Shown here in pieces: positions 36,701 through 45,931 of a DNA stretch of 64,000 nt (position 1 is the stretch's first letter; every line of letters starts with the position of its first letter). The position numbers and the translations under genes were made by a program. Origin of the DNA: Hedera helix (Eukaryota > Streptophyta > Magnoliopsida > Apiales > Araliaceae); assembly GCA_947179155.2 (NCBI GenBank), contig OX359275.1:5521501-5585500 (forward strand), given 5' to 3'. Below the pieces are notes generated by a model. That model searched no databases. It saw nothing but the letters and a program-made list of their open reading frames with translations, and was not told the origin of the DNA.

Positions 36701-37273
36701 TCTGGCGCGCCTCGCCTCAGTATCCACCTGGTGTGTGGCAAATCTCGCTAATTCATTAAACTTGGCGGCGTATTCCGATACCGACATGTTACCTTGCTTC
36801 AGCTCTAGGAATTTAATTTCCATCCTAGCCTTTGTACTCTCTGGAAAGTAGTTTTCCAAGAATACCTCTTTGAATCGCGCCCACACGATCGTTCCCTCCC
36901 CGGCTCTACTCTTATTAGCCTTCCACCAGTGGCTGGCCTCTCCTTTCATCATGAAGGTAGCAAATGAGGTCATTTGCTCCTCCCTAACTCGTGCGACCTC
37001 GAAGACTTTTTCCATCTCCTCTATCCAGGTCTGTGCTTCTATAGGATCCGTGGTCCCTTTGAACTCGGGTGGTCCTATTAATTTGAAATCCTTAAAGGTT
37101 GCTAGTGGAGCGGCAGGGTTTGTTGCTCCAGTAGCCTCTGCGTTGCGTCCGCGGAATGCTCCCATTAGCATTTTCACGAACTCTTGGACAGGGTTGGGTG
37201 GTTCCCCTCCGGCATTTACTGACTCTTCGGGTGGTGGTGGGGGTAGTCGTTGATTCCTTCTTTGTGGCGGCAT
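33722..37273 (-). CDS. Tekay Gag-Pol polyprotein, up to premature stop in integrase (1183 aa)
   Basis: A single frame from MPPQRRNQRL. Gag capsid spans about residues 60-250 (HWWKANKS, ARFKEVFLENYFP). Three zinc knuckles begin at C281, C299 and C321; the last two are C-X2-C-X4-H-X4-C. The aspartic protease has DSGA at 405-408. Reverse transcriptase covers about 590-790 with catalytic FIDD at 739-742. RNase H covers about 885-1000 (D888, TDHKSL, DALSRK). Integrase begins near 1090 with H1098 and H1105, but the zinc-binding CxxC reads RLTC (R1135, C1138), so one Cys is lost. The first catalytic Asp of integrase is D1168 (ITMDFVVGLP). The frame then ends at TAG 33722-33724, after GFDAI, and the same frame continues in the next entry. 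A one-base transition from TGG would explain the stop. Gag and Pol are fused in one frame, as usual for this clade. Products would build the virus-like particle and copy RNA to DNA. Confidence 0.93.
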   Translation of the reverse strand: MPPQRRNQRLPPPPPEESVNAGGEPPNPVQEFVKMLMGAFRGRNAEATGATNPAAPLATFKDFKLIGPPEFKGTTDPIEAQTWIEEMEKVFEVARVREEQMTSFATFMMKGEASHWWKANKSRAGEGTIVWARFKEVFLENYFPESTKARMEIKFLELKQGNMSVSEYAAKFNELARFATHQVDTEARRARRFEQGLKPWVYSRVAVLQITNFATLLEKAIIAEGGNEALNKHNQERNKKKGDGGNREGSSGGSNSNKRKWNNNSSSGTPQGSESKKANKCSQCGKNHTGECMKGRNVCYNCGQEGHIAPNCPTPKRKGGCFACGAMDHQFKDCPKKKNTGGSSGYRGSNSNNNNNAKLTIGGPVPQNKPTARTFNMTVQDAVESKDVVSGIIPINDINAYVLFDSGATCSFVSDEFAKRLELPRQKLENPMNIEVANKEVIPVEYVHRNCCAEIRGQKLSVNLIPIRLGEFDVILGMDWLFNHGAIIDCQKKCIHLKTPNRSKVVFYGSKSSRESACLTMMQAKKLLRKGCVGYLAHIVDTQMVNPEMEQIPVVREFMDVFPDVLPGLPPDREIEFVIDLVPGTAPISKAPYRMAPVEMKELMIQLQELLDNKYIQPSVSPWGAPVLFVKKKDGSMRLCMDYRELNKVTIKNKYLLPRIDDLFDQLKGAKYFSKIDLRTGYHQLKVRKEDVPKTAFRTRYGHYEFLVMSFGLTNAPAAFMDVMNRIFKQYLDKFVVVFIDDILVYSKTEEEHAEHLRLVLEILRKEQLYAKFSKCEFWLERVQFLGHVIDKEGVSVDPAKVEAVMNWEQPRTPTEVRSFLGLAGYYRRFIQDFSKIATPLTNLTRKTVKYVWTEKCEESFQELKKRLSEAPVLTLPDDTGGFTVYSDASHKGLGCVLMQNGKVVAYASRQLKDYEKGYPTHDLELAAVVFALKIWRHYLYGEKCEIFTDHKSLKYIFTQKELNMRQRRWLELIKDYDCEILYHPGKANVVADALSRKSREKLFILTDQEQLVQEMARMELEVRNPNESMEVEASSTLLDQVKEAQDKDEECVRIRMRMTEGEEVKFKEDSMGLLRFENRVWVPLVPELREEILQEAHSTRYSIHPGSTKMYQDLRQHFWWPNLKREVAECVSRRLTCQRVKAEHQRPSGLLQPLEIPEWKWEHITMDFVVGLPATQKGFDAI

Positions 37274-37620
37274 TTTCTGTATAAAGAAAATTTAATTAAT
37301 TAAAGTTGTTTCAATCTTTTTACTTTCGTTTTGTAGCTTAAGTATTTTAAACTAAAGCACAAATAATCATCTTGACACATATAAACATAAACGAAAATGC
37401 ATTTATATTCATATGCTAAAACACAGTGCGTAGCACTTTTACATCATAAGCACACTGCTATAAACGCTGCTAACCCCGATAGTTAAAACAAAAGACGGGA
37501 TCTAACATATCCCACAACTTCATAGAGTTGGGATTTACAACATAATAACCCTCTATCAAAACAAAAGTTGGGTTTCTACTGCATCTATGTACGTACAACA
37601 TAATAAAAGAAATAATACAA
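37274..37620 (-). other. Non-coding spacer between the upstream frame and gag of the Tekay element
   Basis: A/T-rich, with no conserved frame. Just upstream of the gag ATG the minus strand reads TTTCTTTATACAGAAA, so a 3' splice acceptor (TTTATACAG) lies a few bases before gag. Together with the TTATTGTAG before the upstream frame, this fits alternative splicing of one transcript; it is not proven. Confidence 0.45.
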
Positions 37621-38382
37621 CTAACGGCGCATCCCTCGACGAACCGCATCGTAGTACTCCTCATCTCCAATAGCCCTGACCACATCCCTACTGATGGTGT
37701 GCAAGGTCTGGCCCTCCTCGGCAGGGTAATAGTGCACCCTACGCTGGATCCTACCAACTGATGAGCGATAGACGTAACTGAGTCTATCTATCCTCACCTT
37801 CTTCTCCCTAACCTCCTCCTCCAGCTCCATCATCTGACCGTGAGCTGCATCACGCTGTACCTCCATATCTAGTCTATCCTCGACTGCCTGCTGCATCTGG
37901 CCCCTCATGGCCTCCCTCTCTGCCTCTGTCTGCTGAAACTTCAGCTCAGCGGCTACCAACCTGGCCTCCATCTCGGCCATCCTCGCCTTCAGCTCTATGT
38001 TCTCGCCAGAGAACTGATAAGTTGTATCTCTGTACTGATCCTCTGTCTGCTGGTGGATCTGGTTCTGCTCCTCAAGGTGCTGAACCCTCTCCTCTAGCTC
38101 CTCGTTAGCTGTAGTGAGAGTATCGATGATGTCACTGGCGACAGTGCCCATGCCATCAATATACTCCGCTGGCTCCTCATCCTCATCATCATCAGTATCA
38201 GCCTCCTCCTCACTGTACTGCCCCATAACTCCGCCCCAGACAGCGTCCTCTCTATTTCCCTCCTCGGGATCTGACTCTGGCTCCTCGACCGGTGCAGCCA
38301 CCCGTGGCTGTACTGTATCCATGTGGATATCAGTAAAAATCACCTCCTCTACAGCAGTGCTCGTTTGTCCTATCTCTGCCAT
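37621..38382 (-). CDS. Extra upstream reading frame of the Tekay element: acidic coiled-coil protein (253 aa)
   Basis: An intact frame between the PBS and gag on the coding strand. The frame stays open further upstream (to 38508), but the Met at 38380-38382 (MAEIGQTS...) is the likely start: the preceding sequence TTATTGTAG resembles a 3' splice site and the upstream residues look non-coding. Residues about 15-80 are very acidic (EEPESDPEEGNRED, EEEADTDDDEDEEPAEY). Residues about 85-205 form a long heptad-rich coiled coil (ELEERVQHLEEQNQ ... ELEEEVREKKVRIDRL). The C-terminal ~50 residues are basic and end AVRRGMRR. No enzyme motif is seen. It is separated from gag by ~350 non-coding bases and is in a different frame, so it needs its own initiation or a spliced mRNA. 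A role in assembly, nuclear transport or regulation is possible but only a guess. Its openness beside a nearly intact pol argues that it was functional recently. Confidence 0.7.
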   Translation of the reverse strand: MAEIGQTSTAVEEVIFTDIHMDTVQPRVAAPVEEPESDPEEGNREDAVWGGVMGQYSEEEADTDDDEDEEPAEYIDGMGTVASDIIDTLTTANEELEERVQHLEEQNQIHQQTEDQYRDTTYQFSGENIELKARMAEMEARLVAAELKFQQTEAEREAMRGQMQQAVEDRLDMEVQRDAAHGQMMELEEEVREKKVRIDRLSYVYRSSVGRIQRRVHYYPAEEGQTLHTISRDVVRAIGDEEYYDAVRRGMRR

Positions 38383-38609
38383 CCTACAATAACATAAATA
38401 ACACATGTTAGTACAGCAATAAAATATATTCATTGATGAAATGAAATGATATTTTATCATGTACATCTCGGCTCGATGGATTTTCTCAATCCACCTCCAA
38501 AAATACACAACATGATGAATCTCCCCGATTCATCTCCTAACGCACTCGATATGAGTTTAGTACTAAGGTTATAACCTAGGTTTCGCAATCCTAGCGTTTC
38601 TAACCTACA

Positions 38610-38621
38610 GCTCTGGTACCA
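38610..38621 (-). other. Tekay primer-binding site (initiator Met tRNA type)
   Basis: The minus strand reads TGGTACCAGAGC, one mismatch from TGGTATCAGAGC, three bases downstream of the 5' LTR. Confidence 0.85.
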
Positions 38622-39849
38622 ACCTGTGACGACCCCAAATCCAGGTTCTTTAACCTCGGGTTTGGTTCTCACTGTACAATACATAACAACAATGAAATAC
38701 ATATATTGTATTCAAACTTCGCGGAATAATACAAAAGGTTCCTTAATCAAAAGGCTACACTTCCCAAGGTCTATTACCTTAATCTTAACATTACATATCT
38801 TAAGGGAAATACAAAAGATTTACAACAGTAATTACATAACAGTAATATAAACTAACATGCAATTACTAAAACTAAACATTCGCTTTCCCCTTGCCTTTGT
38901 CCGATTTAGAGCTTTCGGGAATGGCTGAAATATAGTCATGATATAGCAAGAATGAGCAACTAAATGGCTCAGCAAGTTTATAAACAACAATCATACGATA
39001 TATCATGATGAAGGGAAATAACTTCAAGGTTTCAACAATAGCAATTGTGAAGGATAACAAGAATCAATGTTCAATAAAAGAAGGAATTGACTCTTTACTG
39101 CTGAGTGATCCTTAATGACCATGAACTGCTACTAAGGTAAAACAGACATACAATGTCTGACTCCTTGTTAAAAATAACGGGACACTTGAGGGGATCAGTC
39201 CTCTCATGTCCTATGTATATGCATCACATTTAGTTTTCTTGCGCGCTGTCGGGTCTCCGACAAATAAAAATCCCCTTTAACTAGGGTTGTTCTATCTCAG
39301 TCTTACTGTAAGAATCCGCACCAGCCAATGGTTTGGATAAGCTTTTATAATATTCAACTAAATGAATTAATCATGCATTTGTCTAGCCGAAACAATTAGC
39401 TTAGACGTTCCTTAAACAGTTTGCAAAAGCACTATGTGCGAATACAATAATAAATAACGATGTGAAGTAATTTTCGATAATTAATTCACTTAAAGGTCTG
39501 TCAAATATCTACGAGTGTAGATATTTGCTCAACAATAATTGAATTGCTCAAAGTAATTAAAGTTGAATAATAATTGCAACAATAAGTACAAGTTAAGGGT
39601 AGAAGACTTGCCTCGTGCGTCGTTTACTGCTAACCAACTTAATTTAACAATCCTTGAACGGACCTAATAATTAAATCAGTTTGATCTTAAATTAGTATCA
39701 TATACTTGTAAGTATAATAACCTTTATAAACCTTACGAACCACATAATTATATAATTATGGGTATATAAACACATAGGAAACATTATCATTAATTACTTG
39801 ATAATATTTCAAATACAAGGAACCTATATTAATTATTTAATATAGTTCA

Positions 39850-40680
39850 TACACTTATATAATATTATTAACAATTTAATAATATTTTATTAGTCTTGTA
39901 GTATTATTAATCGTTTAATAATACATTATTAGTCTTCTAATATTATTAATCTTTTAATAATATTTTATCAATCACTTAACATTATTAATCCATTAATAAC
40001 ATTTTATTGTCCTTATAATATTATTAATTATTTAATAATATTTTATCATCCTTATAATATTATTAATCATTTAATAATATTTTATTCACCTCATAATATT
40101 ATTAATCCTTTAATAATATTTTATTTATTATTCAATATTATTAACTATTTAATAACATTTTAAATCATTATCTAATATTATTAATTATTTAATAATATTT
40201 TATTAATTATCTAATATTATTAATTATTTAATAATATTTTATTACCTCATTAATATTATTAACCATTTAATAATATTTTAAACATTATCTAATATTATTA
40301 ATTATTTAATAATATTTTATTTAATATCCAATATTATTAATCATTTAATAATATTTTATTATCTTATTAATATTATTAATCATCTAATAATATTTTAAAT
40401 CATTATCTAATATTATTAATCATTTAGTAATATTTTATTTATTATCTAATATTATTAATCATTTAATAATATTTTATTCATTATCTAATATTATTAATCA
40501 TTAAATAATATTTTATTCATTTACTAATATTATTATTTATTTAATAATATTTTATTGACTTATTAATATTATTACTCATTTAATAATATTTTAATCTCTT
40601 ACTAATATTATCAATCATTTCATAATATTTGATTACTTATTAATATTATTAACCATGTAGTAATATTTTAATACTCTTTA
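39850..40680. repeat. A/T hairpin array in Tekay 5' LTR
   Basis: The counterpart of 30060-30890. One unit fewer appears to be present near 40200-40260 (TTAATTATTTAATAATATTT in place of two units), so array length differs slightly between the two LTRs of the same insertion. Confidence 0.8.
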
Positions 40681-40895
40681 AATAATACCAAAAGTTAACT
40701 TTTAAAATGGGTTAACCTTAGTATTTAATTTAAACATTTAGATAGCATTGATTTACAAATAGACTCCATATAAATTTGTTTAATACCCAAATATATTCAT
40801 TTTACACCTATTTCAACTTAATTTTTCAAAGAAAACTCGACCCGGATCGACCCGACCCGACCCGGAGCACCAAAAATCTGCTTAGCAGATTGTTC

Positions 40896-40932
40896 TGACG
40901 CAGCTGCGTCACTCCTGACGCGGCTGCGTCAG
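40896..40932. repeat. Palindromic GC-rich motif in Tekay 5' LTR
   Basis: Identical to the motif in the 3' LTR: TGACGCAGCTGCGTCA at 40896-40911, then the imperfect copy. Confidence 0.88.
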
Positions 40933-42002
40933 CCGTTTTATCCGAAAGTCAACTGCTTGACTGTTCGACCATCCGACGCTCCGACAGCCATAACTTCTTC
41001 ATACGAAAACATTTTGGGGTGATTCTTGAGTCCATTCTCATCAGAATTTCCCCCTCTACAATTTCTCTTTAGACCACAAATCCAAATTCCAAACGTAACT
41101 AGACTCAAAATGGCTCACAATGCAACATAGGGTTTTAAAATCAACATCCTTTGCGGTAAAAGCCATAACTTCTTTGTTATTCATTATTTTTGAAAAGTTC
41201 AAAAAGGTTTTATCTTTAAAACTCATAGATCTAGCTTTCTAGCCATAAAAATCCACTTTCCAATTTGTACATTTCAAAATACAACCATAAACCTAGCATG
41301 CATAGCTAGGGTTTACCGGTAAAATTGTGTTATGAACTTTTCTACCATTTTTATGTATTTCTAACATACCAAAACATTTTATAAACACATAGATCTATGA
41401 ATATACATATATTACATAGTTAAATACTTCTAGATCATCAAAACGAGTTTTGATCGGTTAAAAATTAATTTTAACCGATCAAAAGCTTTCTAGACTACAA
41501 AAATGAAATAAGATGAAGTTGAGAGCACTTTTAAACCTTGAGGTCTTGGATGCTCTTCTTCTCCTTCTACCAAAGTAAGTTGTGTAGCTTGAGGACATCC
41601 ACCAAGACCTTCCTTAGCTTTTTCTCTCAACACTTAGGTGTTTTGCTCTCAAATGCTCTCAAATGCTCTCTCTTTTTTTCTTTCTAGCAACTTCAAATGA
41701 ACTAACAAACATTGAACAAGTGTGAAGTGTTTCTTTTATAGCCAACCACTAACACACCATTAACTCACTAATTCACCCATGTTGGTCAATTTAATTGCTA
41801 ATCATGCTTACTATTTGATTGAATGACCATTTGATTGACTCATGGAATGACTAGGGTTGTTCAACCACTATATGACATGGATGGATTTCCAAGCAATCTA
41901 AGAGGTCAAGTTATCCATGTGGGGCCTCCAAGAATTCAGCAAATTGGATTATCCAAGCCATTTTTTCTTTATTTTTAATGCAAAAATGTGCATATATACA
42001 TC

Positions 42003-42041
<39 letters not shown>

Positions 42042-43482
42042 TGACCAAAGTTTGACCCTTAATGGACTTCACATTGGGCTTGGGAATAACTTCTATTGGG
42101 CTCATTTAATTAAATTGTTTGGGCTCAATTTAAATACCATATTGGGCTAGCATTTAAATAACTATGCTACATTTAATTAAATCAAGCATTGGGCTTGTTT
42201 AATTAATTACATGGGCTAGTAATTAAATTAATTACATGGGCTACTAGGTTAATATCTTTAACCTAGTTTATCAACTCATTTGAATTTAAAATATAATCCA
42301 ATTAGATTTGCTTTAATTAATTATACACTTTGCTTTAATTCTTTAAATAAATATACAAGCACATAAGTACATTTATTTAATTATCTAATGCACAATTAAT
42401 TAATGAGAAAAATTTAAATTCATTGCTAAATATTTATTAAGTATATTTACAATGACTAATGAAATTCGTGGTCATTACAACTATGCCATTATCAAATTAA
42501 TCAAGCAAATATCATAAAACAATTAAAACTGATTATCAAGAATAAATCTCATGCATGAAGGAATAAATTATAAAACTCAATTAAAACAGCAGTTAAAAAT
42601 AAGGTTCAACATCCATTTAGAATTGAAAATAAAAACTTAGCCTGACATTCTTCAAAAATAATCTCCACTAGTTGAAAAGCTCTCTCCAAGAAATTAGGAG
42701 AAAGATCTCCCAAAAACTTACTATGAATAATGAGAGGTTGACCCTCTATTTATAGGTCTCTAACTTGTCCAAACCCTAATAGGATTTACAATTAAAAATA
42801 AAGAAAAATTAAAATAATTATTATCCTAACCCTAGTTGGAATTAAAATCAAATTTGGAATCAAAAAGTAGCAAAAATCCTGAAAAAATCCTATTTCTAGC
42901 AATTCTGTGCAAGCCAAACAAGCCTCAGTTGACCCGGTCAACGCGGAAGCCGCGTGTTGTGACGTCAGCATGCCGCCGCGCATTGCGCGGAATATATATT
43001 TTTTTCAACTGCCGCTTGGCCAAACGACGTCGTTTTTGTTATGTGACCGTTTCCTCGTGCACAATGCGCGAACTGCTTTCCATTAAATCTCCAAACGACG
43101 TCGTTCTGATCCTGCACTGTGAAGTCTTCCGCGCATGGCACGGACGTCTGTGTTCCTGTTAATTACCATTATGCCCCTCCGCGTCTTTTCTTGCTTAATT
43201 ACCATAATAAAATAAAATAGATAAAAATAATATAAAAATACTAAAAATCCTAAAAACACATAATAATAAATAAAATTTCTAAAATACTAAAAATAAATAA
43301 AAACACATAAATAAAAAGAAATATAAAAATACTATAAAATTACCTAAATTAACATAAATTAACTAAAATCCTATAAAACCTATTAAAACCAAAATAAGCT
43401 AAATAATTAAACATTTAAGCACACAATAAATATAAAAACTAAGTATTAGGGAATAAAAGTATCGTATAAATTAACCCTATCA

Positions 43483-45256
43483 AATACCCCCACACTTAGC
43501 TTTTGCTCGTCCTCGGGCAAAACAAAAATAAAAATAAACTAAAATACAATAAATCTAACTAGCCCAATAGACTAAAACGACTCAACTAACTTGACTTTTT
43601 ACATGAGCAATAAATTAATATGAACTTCACATCAACCTCAAAGATTATAATCAACAACTCTTAGAAAATTTCAAAGTAATACATCATCCAAAAATTTAAC
43701 TTAATTATTAATTCCATTTTATTTTCAATCCTTCGTGTGTGTCTGAAAATCCATATATATCAAACTAATAAAAATTTAGATCAATTCATCTAATCAAATA
43801 CATCATAAAATATATTAAAATTCTACACATTTATTTTCACATCACTTTCCATTTAATACAGATAAATACAAACTAGAAGATCAAAAGATTTTTTATATTT
43901 TAACCACACTAGGATTTAACTTTAATCACATACCTTCCCAAGTATTATTAAAATCCACTAGTAAGACTTTTTTTTTCTTCCCTGTTTTTCTTCATTTATT
44001 TTTTCCATCAATTTTTTTCAAGGTGAGTGCATTTTATGCCCCATCTCACCAGTGAGTGCATTTTATGCTCCATCTCGCTGCATGTGTTTATGAGTGAGTG
44101 CGTTTTACGCTCCATCTCAACCCACCACATGACAATTGTTTCACATTTTTATTTTTTTTACTTCGGGTAAGGTCAATCTAATAATCCCAGAAAAATTACC
44201 TTAATCATTTCTCCATATTATATTTACCTTATATTCGCTTCAAGTAATGTTCAAATAGGATATAGAATTAAAAACATATCTTATAAGCTTTTGACCAAAT
44301 AAATTTTCTCCAAATTAAAATTAGTTCAAACATATGGATATGTGTAAATAAAATAAAAGATTTGAAACAAAGTACTGACCAACAAAAAATGTCAAAATTC
44401 AGATTACACAAAATTTATCAATTTATCAAGAGTTATTAAATAAAAATCAAAATTTTATCATCGGTTAAAAATTAAAATTCAAATCAAAATATTGCTCAAC
44501 TGACTCAATCCTAAAAAAAATAAAAAATAAAAAATTATCCAATTTTCGTAGGCAACACGGTTACACTTAGCACGTGCAACAAGCCTTTAAACCCAATGTT
44601 ATCCCAAGTGGACGAGTTTTGTCTCGTGAGGGTTTGTAGTGAATATACCCACAAAATTTCAAAATTTCAAAATTTTTAACGTAAATAATAAAAAAAAACA
44701 TTTTTTTTCTTTTTCTTTTTAAACCTAAATAAAATAACCTAAAATCCTTCCCCCACACTTAAAACTTACATTGTCCCCAATGTAAACTATAATGCATAAA
44801 AAACAGGTACAAATAACTATAAAAAGAAAAAGAAAAAGAAATGCAAATCTGATTTCTTAGGTTGCCTCCCAAGCAGCACCCTTATTTATTGTCATTGGCT
44901 CGACAGAAGGCCCTCGACAGAAGGCCAAAGTACTACGTCACTCCTATTTCATGTATGTTGCGTACTCCATCCATCACAACATTCCTCATAGGTAGATTAC
45001 ATCTCGTCTTTGCATGATATGATTGTTCCGGAATGAAATCCTGCAAAATAAAAGGTAAAAATTTATTTTGATTAACAGGTAATGGAATGAAAAGTTCTGC
45101 AAATTTATTTAAAATCAATGGCAAAGAATTTTATGAATCTGTAGCCCTCTTCAAATCTTGTTTCGGCTCAATTTCTTCTTCTTCTTTTGTCAATCCCAAG
45201 CTATGAGTAATGGCCTCTTCCAGATTTTCCTTTTCATTGTCTGTCGTTTCTGGAGT
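43483..45256 (-). other. 3' untranslated tail of the Tat-like element with PPT
   Basis: Features typical of this lineage appear on the minus strand: GCTTGGGAGGCAACC near 44870, CTCGTGAGG...TGTAGTGAATATACCCAC near 44640, repeated GAGTGCATTTTATGC-type segments at 44030-44115 (seen on plus), and GCTAAGTGTGGGGGTATT just before the LTR, which is the polypurine tract. No conserved reading frame was found, although a frame at 45124-44933 is open. Confidence 0.65.
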
Positions 45257-45820
45257 TCACTCATCTTTACCACTGCTCAACACAATTTCATTGTCATCCT
45301 CCTCGTAATCCACCATTGTGTGAGATGGTAATTCTTCAACACTTTGCACGTCCAATTGACTGACTGCAACTTTCAGTTGTTCCACTTGAATACTTATACG
45401 CTGAATATTCACATTTGTTTCTTGTTGAAATTGCAAAGCATCAGTCATAAAATATTTAAACATATCTTCTAAAGACAAATTAGAGTTAGAAGATTGGTCC
45501 TGTTCTTGATCGTTGGGATATGTCTGATTGAACTGTTGGTAATCTGGCCAATGTTAACTTGCAGGTTGGTGCACTTGTGGATTCCCATAGCTGAAATTTG
45601 GACGATCCCACCATTCTGAGTAGTACGTGTTTGAATAAGGATCATAGTTCCCTTGCGGTCCAAGGAAACCATCTGCATCATTTACTTGTCCATAGAACTC
45701 CTCTCGAAGCATTGGACACAACTCCGTTGGATGTCCTACTATGGAACAAATCCTACAAGCCTTAAAATAATCATCGTTTTGGTTCCAAGCCATGATTTTC
45801 TCCTTCACCTGTACACTCAA
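45257..45820 (-). pseudogene. Gag C-terminal remnant of the Tat-like element
   Basis: The first open part (45820-45557) contains a zinc knuckle, CRICSIVGHPTELC (C-X2-C-X4-H-X4-C), then YDPYSNTYYSEWWDRPNFSY, characteristic of Athila/Tat Gag. A TAA at 45554-45556 interrupts the frame. The same frame resumes through SLEDMFKYFMTDALQFQQET, the conserved segment near the Gag end, to ...IVLSSGKDE and a TGA at 45257. The capsid region that should precede the knuckle is missing: only about 90 bases separate the frame from the PBS. After the stop the frame continues briefly with acidic sequence; no protease, RT or integrase follows. Confidence 0.75.
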
Positions 45821-45908
45821 TTAAACTATGAAAAACAAAAATAAAATACATAAATAACCTAGAAAAATAAACTACAAAGAAAACAAATAATAAATTAAAG
45901 CAAAACAC

Positions 45909-45926
45909 TCCCCGACAACGACGCCA
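45909..45926 (-). other. Primer-binding site (tRNA-Asp type)
   Basis: The minus strand reads TGGCGTCGTTGTCGGGGA, two C-to-T differences from TGGCGCCGTTGCCGGGGA, the PBS usual for Athila/Tat elements. It lies five bases inside the 5' LTR. Confidence 0.8.
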
Positions 45927-45931
45927 AAATT

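Larger units (their letters stand above)
38625..42479 (-). mobile_element. 5' LTR of the Tekay-type element
   Basis: It is collinear with 28834-32686 at an offset of 9791 bases. Small differences include GAAGGGAAA for GAAGGAAAA, GAGTGATCC for GAGTGGTCC, and a shifted (TA)n tract near 42005-42040. It must carry the promoter; I could not place a TATA box or start site with confidence in such A/T-rich DNA. Confidence 0.92.
28829..42484 (-). mobile_element. Young Tekay-type chromovirus (Ty3/gypsy), 28834-42479, TSD ACTAT
   Basis: A full-length 13,646-base element: 5' LTR (38625-42479), PBS, an extra upstream reading frame, gag-pol, PPT and 3' LTR (28834-32686). A perfect ACTAT duplication is present at 28829-28833 and 42480-42484. 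The LTRs are 3853 and 3855 bases long and differ at only a scatter of positions by eye. The C-terminal chromodomain-like segment and RT sequence fit the Tekay/Del clade. One TAG in the integrase and one changed zinc-finger residue are the visible lesions. It is the youngest insertion of the nest. Confidence 0.92.
28181..43482 (-). mobile_element. 3' LTR of the Tat-like element, split by the Tekay insertion
   Basis: The pieces 28181-28833 and 42485-43482 together make a ~1.65-kb LTR matching 45932-47607 closely along its length. The Tekay element (28834-42479) duplicated ACTAT at 28829-28833 and 42480-42484. The right LTR has about 30 extra bases near 47300 that are absent here. Confidence 0.85.

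Noticed and set aside
34421..37253. Several plus-strand open frames of 75-127 codons opposite the Tekay gag-pol gene
   Set aside because: They are antisense shadows of a strongly supported polyprotein and show no domain of their own.
43990..44120. GTGAGTGCATTTTATGC repeats considered as a satellite array
   Set aside because: There are only three spaced copies, and they belong to the untranslated tail of the Tat-like element; related words occur at 58860-58900 in the Athila-like tail.
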